Origin: Nitrospirota bacterium
Lineage (GTDB): Bacteria; Nitrospirota; Thermodesulfovibrionia; Thermodesulfovibrionales; UBA6898
Assembly (NCBI GenBank): GCA_004321925.1
Contig: SCQH01000052.1
Coordinates: 1 to 38,735, forward strand
Length of the DNA: 38,735 nucleotides
Reading direction: 5' to 3'
Below are positions 31,805 to 38,735 of the stretch, one piece after another. The translations under genes and the position numbers were made by a program. Under the pieces are notes generated by a model. That model made no database searches. It was given only the letters and a program-made list of their open reading frames with translations, and was not told where the DNA came from. Positions within the stretch are counted from its first letter, which is position 1. Each line of letters opens with the position of its first letter.

Positions 31805-32767
31805 ATGAAGGCCCTGGTAACAGGAGCTACAGGCTTTATCGGAAGCCATCTTACCGAGGCACTTGCAGCCAGAGGGTATGACGTGACGGTCCTTACACGG
31901 AAGACCTCGCGGACCGGATGGCTTGAAGGCCTGAAGCTGGACTACATTGCAACTGACCTCTCCGATATTGAAGCCTCTGCCAGAGCGCTCAGGGGTTTCG
32001 ACTATGTCTTTCACGTGGCCGGGCTCACCAAGACCGTTCGTGAGAGCGACTTCTTCAGGGTCAATACCGAGTATACGTCGCGTCTTCTGAAGGTGCTTGC
32101 TGAACAGAACCCGGGGATGAAGCGTTTTATTTACCTCAGCAGCCTAGCTGCTGCAGGTCCCAGCCTTGACGGAAGGCCGGTGGGGGAGGACTCCCCGGCC
32201 CTGCCTGTTTCAACCTACGGGAGAAGCAAGCTCCTGGCAGAAGAGGCGGTCAGGTCATACCAGGACCGGATACCCGCCACCATTATCAGGCCCCCGGCAG
32301 TGTTCGGACCGCGGGATACGGATTTTCTGGTAATGTTCAGAATGATCAAAAAGCGCCTTTTCCCGTTCTGGGGTGAATGCTCCTACTCGATGGTGTATGT
32401 TTCGGACCTCGTGCAGGGGATCATCCTGGCGGCCGAACATGACCGGGCCCTGGGGAAGACATATAATTTAGCCCATCAGATGATTTATACTAGTACGGAC
32501 ATTGCCGGTGAGATCTCGGCGGCCCTGGGCGTGACGCCTCTCAAAATACGTCTGCCGCGCTCCCTCCTGCCGGTCCTTGGTTTTATAGGCCAAAAAATTG
32601 ACAAAAAAGGTATAATTAACCGTGACAGGGTCATAGACTTTGGGTTTACGAACTGGACATGCGATACGATGATGGCCGAGCATGATATTGGTTTCAGAGC
32701 AAAAACGACACTGAGAGAAGGAATACAATGGACAGCAGACTGGTACAGGACACACCAATGGATATAG
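31805..32767 (+). CDS. NAD-dependent epimerase-type SDR, candidate ceramide reductase
   Basis: A 320-residue extended short-chain dehydrogenase. Cofactor motif GATGFIGS near residues 7-14, [10 protein letters not shown], and the catalytic Y138-G-R-S-K142. The C-terminal substrate domain includes [16 protein letters not shown]. On its own this would be called a sugar-nucleotide epimerase. Here it is first of three coupled genes, with an SPT-like enzyme and a large GNAT. In Caulobacter a similar epimerase-like gene (cerR) is needed to reduce the sphingoid keto group, so I infer that role. It overlaps the SPT-like gene by 40 bases. It has a Rossmann start and ordinary length, nothing truncated. 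Confidence 0.8.
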   Translation: MKALVTGATGFIGSHLTEALAARGYDVTVLTRKTSRTGWLEGLKLDYIATDLSDIEASARALRGFDYVFHVAGLTKTVRESDFFRVNTEYTSRLLKVLAEQNPGMKRFIYLSSLAAAGPSLDGRPVGEDSPALPVSTYGRSKLLAEEAVRSYQDRIPATIIRPPAVFGPRDTDFLVMFRMIKKRLFPFWGECSYSMVYVSDLVQGIILAAEHDRALGKTYNLAHQMIYTSTDIAGEISAALGVTPLKIRLPRSLLPVLGFIGQKIDKKGIINRDRVIDFGFTNWTCDTMMAEHDIGFRAKTTLREGIQWTADWYRTHQWI

Positions 32768-33957
32768 AAAAAACGGCAGATCTTTTTGACAAATGCAGCC
32801 GGTTCACCAAGGCACAGGAGTTGATCCATGCCGGCATGTACCCTTATTTCAGGGTGATCCAGAGCGCCCAGGACCCTGAGGTCGTTATCGACGGCAAAAA
32901 AATGATCATGGTCGGATCGAATAACTATCTTGGCCTGACGAATCATCCCCAGGTCAAAGAGGCGGCAATAAATGCCATAAACAAATACGGGTCGGGCTGC
33001 GCCGGTTCGCGTTTCCTCAACGGCACCCTGGACCTGCATGTCGACCTTGAGGAAAAACTGGCCGGTTTCATCCGCAAAGAGGCTGCACTGGTCTTTTCGA
33101 CCGGGTTTCAGGTCAACCTCGGGGTGATATCGTCCCTTGCAGGAAAAGACGATGTCATCATCATCGACAAGATGGACCATGCGAGCATCATTGACGGCTG
33201 CAGGCTCTCCTACGCCGATGTCGTCAAGTTCAGGCATAACGACATGGCCGACCTGGAGCGGATCCTCAGGGAGAACAAGCAGCGCAAGAAACTGATCGTG
33301 GTCGACGGGGTCTTCAGCATGGAAGGGGACATCGTGAACCTGCCTGAGGTCGTTGCCCTCGCAAAAAAATACCATGCACGGATCATGGTTGACGATGCCC
33401 ACGGCATCGGGGTCCTCGGCAAGACAGGCCGCGGGACGGCCGAGCACTTCGGGGTCGAGAATGAGATCGATCTCATCATGGGCACCTACAGCAAATCACT
33501 GGCCTCCATCGGCGGTTTCATAGCCGGCACGTCGCAGGTTATCCACTTCATAAAACATTTCGCTCGGGCGCTCATATTCAGTGCCAGTCCCCCTCCTGCG
33601 TCGGTCGCAGCGGTCAGCACGGCCCTCGACATCATCGACCGGGAGCCTGAGCGCATACAGAAGCTCTGGGCCAACACCTGGAAGGTCCATAACGGGTTCA
33701 AGGCCCTCGGCTACGAGATCGGGCCGACCGAGACCCCGATCATCCCGATCCTTGTCGGTGATGACATGAAGGCCTTTACCATGGCCATGATGCTGCAGCA
33801 GGAAGGCGTCTTCGCCAATGTCGCGGTAAGCCCGGCTGTGGCGGCCGGCAAGGCCCTAATCAGGACAAGCTATATGGCCACACATACCGACGAACACCTT
33901 GACAGGGTTTTGACAGCCTTTGCAAAGGTAGGCAGGTCTCTGGGCATTATTGCATGA
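32728..33957 (+). CDS. Serine palmitoyltransferase-like alpha-oxoamine synthase
   Basis: A 409-residue PLP enzyme of the alpha-oxoamine synthase family, which condenses an amino acid with an acyl thioester. The Schiff-base Lys is K256 in [13 protein letters not shown]; the SxASxGGF context is that of serine palmitoyltransferase rather than KBL or BioF. Also SPT-like are [33 protein letters not shown] and [23 protein letters not shown] is the PLP Asp region. The ATG at 32728 is preceded by GAGAAGGAA and is preferred over ATG 32758, giving a 40-base overlap with the SDR gene. The GNAT gene overlaps its stop. Likely makes 3-ketosphinganine from serine; cytoplasmic. Confidence 0.85.
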   Translation: MDSRLVQDTPMDIEKTADLFDKCSRFTKAQELIHAGMYPYFRVIQSAQDPEVVIDGKKMIMVGSNNYLGLTNHPQVKEAAINAINKYGSGCAGSRFLNGTLDLHVDLEEKLAGFIRKEAALVFSTGFQVNLGVISSLAGKDDVIIIDKMDHASIIDGCRLSYADVVKFRHNDMADLERILRENKQRKKLIVVDGVFSMEGDIVNLPEVVALAKKYHARIMVDDAHGIGVLGKTGRGTAEHFGVENEIDLIMGTYSKSLASIGGFIAGTSQVIHFIKHFARALIFSASPPPASVAAVSTALDIIDREPERIQKLWANTWKVHNGFKALGYEIGPTETPIIPILVGDDMKAFTMAMMLQQEGVFANVAVSPAVAAGKALIRTSYMATHTDEHLDRVLTAFAKVGRSLGIIA

Positions 33958-35054
33958 TCACCGTCATTGAGGCAGCAAAATCCCTCAATGACTTCATAAA
34001 GCTCCCCCTCACCCTGCACAGCCGGGACCCTTTTTTCGTGCCGCAGCTCAACCATGAGATGAAGGTCCATTTTTCGCCGAAAAACCCGTTCTTCGACCAT
34101 GCCACTGTCCGGTATTTCATCGCGATGAAAGACGGCAGGCCTGTTGGGAGGATCGCCTCACTGGTAAACCGGGTGCATAATGACCTGCATGGCGAAAAGA
34201 CCGGCTTCTTCGGCTTCTTTGACTGCATCAACGATACCGCCGTCTCGGAGAGGCTTTATGAAAAAGCTGCGGAGCACCTGACCTCGGAGGGCATGTCCTG
34301 CATGAGAGGACCGATGAGCTTTTCGACCAACGAGGAGTGCGGCATGCTGATCGAAGGTTTCCAGGAGCGGCCGATGATCATGATGCCCTATAACCCTCCG
34401 TATTATAATGAGCTCGCCGCAGAGGCCGGGCTCAGGAAGGTCAGGGACCTTTATGCCTACATCTATGATGTACGGGAAAAGCTGCCGGAGAAGGTCCTGC
34501 GGGTGGCCGCTCTTGTCGAAAAACGCGGGATCACGGTGCGGCCGATCATCATGAAACAGTATCTCTCCGACATGATGATCTTCAAGGATGTCTACCACTC
34601 GGCATGGGAGAAGAACTGGGGGTTCGTCCCCATGTCCGATAAGGAGCTGGAATATGGTGCAGGCCGGCTCAAGCAGATCATCATCCCGGAAATGACCCTC
34701 ATCGCCGAAGAGGCCGGGAAGCCGGTAGGGTTCATGGGCATGGTGCCTGATTTTAATTTTGTCCTGAAGCAGATGAAGGGGAGTCTGAACCCTGTCAGCC
34801 TTGCAAAGGCCTTCTATTATTCGAGAAAGATAAAAGACCTCCGGGTGATGCTGCTTGGGGTGAAGAAAGAATACCGCAACAAGGGGATCGAGGCCCTCCT
34901 CTTCAGGGAAGGCTTCAAGCCCATCCTGAAAGGGGGATACCAGAGGGTCGAATTCTCCTGGATACTTGAGGACAACCTCCCGGTGCAACGGACCATAGAG
35001 ACCATGGAAGGCCGGCTCTACAAGAAATACAGGATCTATGAAAAACCGCTGTAA
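33954..35054 (+). CDS. Large GNAT acyltransferase, candidate bacterial ceramide synthase
   Basis: A 366-residue protein with GNAT features: the N-terminal half has [20 protein letters not shown] and [15 protein letters not shown], and the C-terminal half carries an acetyl-CoA-binding-like region [22 protein letters not shown] and a final [19 protein letters not shown]. Its length is about twice that of usual GNATs. ATG 33954 overlaps the SPT-like stop (ATGA), so it is coupled. The bacterial ceramide synthase bCerS is a GNAT-type protein unrelated to eukaryotic ceramide synthases; the gene order here makes that the best guess (inference from context and general family resemblance, no alignment made). 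Confidence 0.75.
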   Translation: MITVIEAAKSLNDFIKLPLTLHSRDPFFVPQLNHEMKVHFSPKNPFFDHATVRYFIAMKDGRPVGRIASLVNRVHNDLHGEKTGFFGFFDCINDTAVSERLYEKAAEHLTSEGMSCMRGPMSFSTNEECGMLIEGFQERPMIMMPYNPPYYNELAAEAGLRKVRDLYAYIYDVREKLPEKVLRVAALVEKRGITVRPIIMKQYLSDMMIFKDVYHSAWEKNWGFVPMSDKELEYGAGRLKQIIIPEMTLIAEEAGKPVGFMGMVPDFNFVLKQMKGSLNPVSLAKAFYYSRKIKDLRVMLLGVKKEYRNKGIEALLFREGFKPILKGGYQRVEFSWILEDNLPVQRTIETMEGRLYKKYRIYEKPL

Positions 35055-35087
35055 CTTCTGAGATCTTCCGGGGCCTGCCGGGCCGGA

Positions 35088-35903
35088 TCAGGAATCAAGG
35101 CCCAGGTCGCCGGCGACTGTTTTGATAACAGACTCGTCAATGACCGGTTTTTTGTAGAGGAACCCCTCCAGGAGGGCATTATCGCACATCGTATTGATCA
35201 GTCTCGGGGTCCCGTTTGAATACTGGTAGATCAGTTTTATCGCTCCGAGAGAAAAGATCTCGCTGCTGCAGCCTGCCACACCGAGCCGGTGTTTTATGTA
35301 TTCGGCAGTGTCCTGTTCCGAGTACGCGGTCAGTCTGATCTTGACCGCAACGCGCTGCTTAAGCGGCTCGTCAAGCGCCATGACCTGATCAAGCTCCGGC
35401 AGGCCGAAAAAGATGAAATTGACCATCTTCCCCTCCTGGCTTTCCATGTTCAGCAGCCCCCTGAACTCTTCCATGATCTCTTTCGATTTGAGCATCTGGA
35501 CCTCATCCATCAGGACAACCGCCTTTTTGCCTTCGTCATTGATCTCATAGAGCCGCTTATAGATATCGCCGAGCAGTTCAAGCTTGTTCTCGCTCACCTG
35601 CTTTACCCCAAGCTGGATGGCAAACTTCCTGAACAGCCACTCGGAGCTGACCGAGGAATGAATGATGACCAGGAGGGCTGCCTCGTAATTTTCTTCGTCG
35701 AGCTCCTCCAGGAGCTTACGGGCCAGGGTAGTCTTGCCGGCCCCGATATTGCCGATGACGACGGCAAGGCCTTTCTTCGTGTCGACCGCATACTTCAGTT
35801 TCATCACCGCCGACGACTGCTGGGGACTATTATAATAGAACCTGCTGTCCACAACGTTCGAAAACGGGTGCTCGGTCAGCTTATAGTATTCGAGATAGTC
35901 CAT
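35088..35903 (-). CDS. ExeA/GspA-like AAA+ ATPase
   Basis: A 271-residue ATPase of the ExeA/MshM-like group often tied to secretion or type IV pilus assembly. It begins MDYLEYYKLTEHPFSNVVD, the usual start of this group. Walker A is GNIGAGKTTLAR near residue 52; Walker B is VVLMDEVQML; LNMESQEGKMVNFIFFGLPELD and LKQRVAVKIRLTAYSEQDTAEYIKHRL are the sensor regions. It lacks the C-terminal membrane and peptidoglycan-binding parts of full ExeA. It lies 66 bases after the big TPR gene on the same strand, with a TATAAT in the spacer, so it may have its own promoter as well as readthrough. Confidence 0.88.
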   Translation of the reverse strand: MDYLEYYKLTEHPFSNVVDSRFYYNSPQQSSAVMKLKYAVDTKKGLAVVIGNIGAGKTTLARKLLEELDEENYEAALLVIIHSSVSSEWLFRKFAIQLGVKQVSENKLELLGDIYKRLYEINDEGKKAVVLMDEVQMLKSKEIMEEFRGLLNMESQEGKMVNFIFFGLPELDQVMALDEPLKQRVAVKIRLTAYSEQDTAEYIKHRLGVAGCSSEIFSLGAIKLIYQYSNGTPRLINTMCDNALLEGFLYKKPVIDESVIKTVAGDLGLDS

Positions 35904-35969
35904 ATATTGTATTCAGTGTATTATATACAAAAACATAAAAGCAGGGAAGCAGGGGCTGACCCGCTCTTC

Positions 35970-38672
35970 TCACAGGTAGGAAACCCTGTCCTTCTTCTTC
36001 TCCGGCCTGTCCGGTTTCCCCGGCTTGACCGGCGGCTCTGCGGCCCCGCCTGCACCGATCCGGGCCTTCAACTGACTCAACTTTTCAGAGACATTCCTAA
36101 ACCCCGCATTCCACCCGTATACGGAGGTGTAAAGATCAAGGGCCTCCTTGAGATTATTGCTCTTTTCAAGGGCGTCAGCCAGGTCATACCGTATGGGCCA
36201 GTATGACTCATCCTGGACGCTCCCCTCACTTGCCACCTTGCGCAGCACCTCGACCGCAAGGGAATAGAGCCCCTGTTCCATGTAGCAGACCCCCAGCATG
36301 GTAGAGGACTGGAGCACCCTTTTAGGATCGTTCCGTGACATCTGGAACTCCTTGATCGCATCATCCACGAGCCCCATCTCCTTGTAGGCGATCCCCAGGT
36401 TGTAATGCGTCTCGGAATCCTCTTCCCCAAGCTCCTGCGCCAGGCCCTTTTTAAACTCCTGAAAGATCTCAAGCACGTCATTATCCAGAGCAAGTTCAGG
36501 CATCTCTTCAGCCTCGACCAGGTCCTGATCGGTCAGCGTAAAATCCTCATATTCCTCCTGGGCAGGCGGCACCGGTTCAGCGGGCTTCGCCCGGACAGGT
36601 TCAGGGATCTCAGGTTCAGGGATCTCAGGTTCAGGGATCTCAGGTTCAGGGATCTCAGGTTCAGGGATCTCAGGTTCAGGCGTCTCGGATTCAGGGATCT
36701 CAAGTTCGGAGGCAGGGAATTCAAAACCCGGAGTCTCAGCCTCATAGGTTTCAGGAGAGGAGACTGCCGCCTTCTCCGCCAGGTCCTCAAGGCTGAATTC
36801 ACCCGGCGCGGACTCCTCAGATATCTCAATTTCGGAAACTGCATCTTCCGGCTCCTCAGGCAGGCCCCCCGATATATCGCCGGGCTGCAACGAGACAGAA
36901 GGCTCGAACGACTCGGTAATGACCCCCAGGGCCTCGAGTCTCTCAATAATGTCCTTATTCTCCGGGAAGAGGCTATGCATCCTCTCAAGGATCTTTGATG
37001 CCTCCTGCGTCAGCCCCTGCCGTATATAAAAATCTGCTTCAGCAAGGGAGTCTTCGTAATCCTCTATCCCCGTTTCTTCTGTGGTCTCCTCCTCGCTGCT
37101 TTCGAGTGTACCACCATACATGGTCGGTTCCAGGAAAGACGGCGCGACCCTGCCCTCAAGCCTCGGGTCATCAGGAGAGATCGAAAAAGCCTGTTGCAGT
37201 ATCTTCTCCGCATTTTCAGGGTCACTGCTGCGCTTGTACAATTCACTCAGGATCAGGCACTCGGTGACCACCGACTCCTTGTCGGCCGTTTCCTCATACG
37301 CCGCCTTCAGTCTCAGATGCACGTCAAGGTTCTGAGGCTCCCGCATCTTGAGGCCCTCGAGGATCTTTATCGCCTCGTTCATCAGGCCATACCGTGAGAA
37401 TATATCGGCTTCAACAAAGATCTCTTCGGCCGTTTTCTCGACGCTCGAAACGATCTTTATCTCCTCGGTGGCATGTATCTCCTCAGCAGGCTCCGCGGCC
37501 GGTTCCTCCACGGGCGGCTCAGGGGTAAAGGCGCGAAGTTTCCGCTGTATCTCCTCGTCATACGGTTTGACCTCGGCCGCACTCCTCAAACACTCGGCTG
37601 CCTCATCATTAAGCCCGCGTTCACGGTAGACATCACCGAGGAGGAGGAGCTCAGCTGCCAGACGGTCGTCGTCGCGGAGATGCTTTGCAAGCTCTACAAG
37701 CCTTTTACCGGTCTCGACCGGTTCGACCTCGCGGAACAGCTCGAGGTAGTGCTGGGCATTATCATATTTTTCGTCAGAGACCATCTGCTCGATAAGCGGC
37801 ATGTATTCCTCCCATGCCTTGTCCATCTGCCCGGCGGAGAGGTAGTTGTCGGCAAGGAGCTGACGCACTTTCATGTTGCCGGGATCTGATTCCCTGATCT
37901 TCAGGATGCAGGCCATTGCATCGGCGTGGCGGCCTGCGCGTGTCAGGAGCTCGGCATACGTGAACTTTATGGCAGTGTCGTCATCATTGGCTTCGACAGC
38001 TTTCTTTACCTGCAGGAGCGCGTTCTTGGCGTCACCGGACCTTTCAAGGACATGGGCCAGGCCCATGAGGGAATCTTTGTCTGCGGGCCGTAACCCGAGG
38101 ACCTTCTGGAAATATTCCTTTGACTTGTCGATCTCACCTTTCTCATCATATACCTTGGCGATGAACGCATATTCTTTGCACGCCTCGTTTATCAGGCCTT
38201 CCTTGAGCACTGTTTCGGCAACTTTTATCCTTAAGGGTATATTCTCAGGGGAAAGGGCAAGGATCTTCTGATACATCCTGATCATTTTCCCTTTTTCGCC
38301 ATCCTTTGAAAGACTGTCGGCCGCAGCAAGGTAATATTTTATGGCATCTGTCACGAGGCTCTTCTCCTCGCTCAGCTCACCGAGGGCAAACAGGGCATCG
38401 GCATCAGCCGTGTTCGTATTGAGGACCTTTTTATACAGGGCAAGGGCCTTTAACGAGAAGCCTTCCTCTCTGAAATAGGCCGCAGCCTTCCGATGGAACT
38501 CGGCCGAGCTCTTCTTGTCGCCTTTTTTCAGATAGAGGTCCCCTATGGCATTGAACGTGTTACCGTCAGGGCCCTCCCTGAGAAGCTTTTCGAGTTCGGC
38601 GATCGCCTTGTCGGTCTGGCCTTTCATGATGTACTTCTGGACTTCCTGCATTATGGCTGTTTTGTCTGTCAT
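35970..38672 (-). CDS. Large TPR protein with Pro-Glu repeat linker
   Basis: A 900-residue, very acidic protein without a signal peptide, built of many tetratricopeptide repeats. The N-terminal TPR array spans about 1-375 (AIAELEKLLREGPDGNTFNAIGDLYLKKGD onwards), a second lies at about 410-600, then comes a disordered acidic and Pro-rich region (about 610-720) with tandem EIPEP repeats, and a last TPR set at about 735-870 (ETHYNLGIAYKEMGLVDDAIKEF). The tail is basic. TPR arrays bind partner proteins, so it is probably a scaffold. The following ATPase gene may be its partner in a secretion, pilus or motility apparatus, but nothing in the sequence fixes that. Confidence 0.9.
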   Translation of the reverse strand: MTDKTAIMQEVQKYIMKGQTDKAIAELEKLLREGPDGNTFNAIGDLYLKKGDKKSSAEFHRKAAAYFREEGFSLKALALYKKVLNTNTADADALFALGELSEEKSLVTDAIKYYLAAADSLSKDGEKGKMIRMYQKILALSPENIPLRIKVAETVLKEGLINEACKEYAFIAKVYDEKGEIDKSKEYFQKVLGLRPADKDSLMGLAHVLERSGDAKNALLQVKKAVEANDDDTAIKFTYAELLTRAGRHADAMACILKIRESDPGNMKVRQLLADNYLSAGQMDKAWEEYMPLIEQMVSDEKYDNAQHYLELFREVEPVETGKRLVELAKHLRDDDRLAAELLLLGDVYRERGLNDEAAECLRSAAEVKPYDEEIQRKLRAFTPEPPVEEPAAEPAEEIHATEEIKIVSSVEKTAEEIFVEADIFSRYGLMNEAIKILEGLKMREPQNLDVHLRLKAAYEETADKESVVTECLILSELYKRSSDPENAEKILQQAFSISPDDPRLEGRVAPSFLEPTMYGGTLESSEEETTEETGIEDYEDSLAEADFYIRQGLTQEASKILERMHSLFPENKDIIERLEALGVITESFEPSVSLQPGDISGGLPEEPEDAVSEIEISEESAPGEFSLEDLAEKAAVSSPETYEAETPGFEFPASELEIPESETPEPEIPEPEIPEPEIPEPEIPEPEIPEPVRAKPAEPVPPAQEEYEDFTLTDQDLVEAEEMPELALDNDVLEIFQEFKKGLAQELGEEDSETHYNLGIAYKEMGLVDDAIKEFQMSRNDPKRVLQSSTMLGVCYMEQGLYSLAVEVLRKVASEGSVQDESYWPIRYDLADALEKSNNLKEALDLYTSVYGWNAGFRNVSEKLSQLKARIGAGGAAEPPVKPGKPDRPEKKKDRVSYL
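36601..36705. repeat. 15-bp tandem repeat within TPR gene
   Basis: Five identical 15-bp copies of TCAGGGATCTCAGGT run from 36601 to 36675, followed by two degenerate copies to 36705. The unit is a multiple of three and encodes Pro-Glu-Ile-Pro-Glu type repeats, so copy-number change would keep the frame. Confidence 0.95.
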
Positions 38673-38685
38673 AGGTGTATCTTAA

Positions 38686-38714
38686 ATATTATCTTATATG
38701 GTCAAAAGAGTCAA
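38686..38714 (-). promoter_or_regulatory. Promoter of TPR gene
   Basis: On the minus strand TTGACT (complement of 38709-38714) and TAATAT (complement of 38686-38691) are 17 bp apart, with the -10 ending 14 bases before ATG 38672, so the leader is short. Confidence 0.6.
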
Positions 38715-38735
38715 TAATATCGACCGGTTATATGT

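Noticed and set aside
32485-33447. A 320-codon minus-strand frame over the SDR and SPT-like genes
   Set aside because: Antisense shadow of two genes with clear catalytic motifs.

Overview
The window is about 38.7 kb of ordinary, gene-dense chromosome from a GC-rich Gram-negative bacterium. Gene content suggests a Nitrospirota (Thermodesulfovibrionia-like) or Desulfobacterota relative: System II cytochrome c maturation, a heme-motif sensor kinase, LarB, Cys-rich PAS signalling, a selenoprotein and a sphingolipid-type operon. That placement is inference from gene content, not a database match. No phage, large transposon or CRISPR array is visible.

Layout. 0.2-0.8 kb: HU, then a tiny glutaredoxin-like reading frame with two in-frame TGA codons (563-772), best read as a two-selenocysteine protein that standard gene callers miss. 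0.8-13.6 kb: housekeeping genes: TrmJ-type methyltransferase, NAD synthetase, a small exported protein, RsmI, a FabF-type synthase, a RodZ-like protein, GlnRS, TilS, GluRS, GpsA and LarB. 13.6-17.3 kb: a ferritin-like protein, a hybrid histidine kinase with Cys-rich PAS domains, a GIY-YIG gene framed by 33-bp inverted repeats, and a VF530-type protein. 17.3-21.1 kb: a TPP-riboswitch-controlled thiamine operon, thiS-thiG-thiE-thiC plus an adenylate-kinase-like gene. 21.1-25.7 kb: two zinc dehydrogenases, a GAF-GGDEF cyclase, a nitroreductase and a cupin. 25.8-31.7 kb: resB-ccsB, then a CXXCH sensor kinase, a sigma-54 response regulator and a lone receiver. 31.8-35.1 kb: a tightly coupled SDR - serine-palmitoyltransferase-like - GNAT operon that matches the core of bacterial ceramide synthesis. 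35.1-38.7 kb: an ExeA-like ATPase and a 900-residue TPR protein, both on the minus strand.

The most interesting items are the double-Sec glutaredoxin with its 3' hairpin, the candidate ceramide operon, the two-component system with a heme-c motif (whose kinase has lost the essential N-box Asn) directly downstream of cytochrome c assembly genes, the GIY-YIG/inverted-repeat cassette, and the kinase-like gene closing the thiamine operon.
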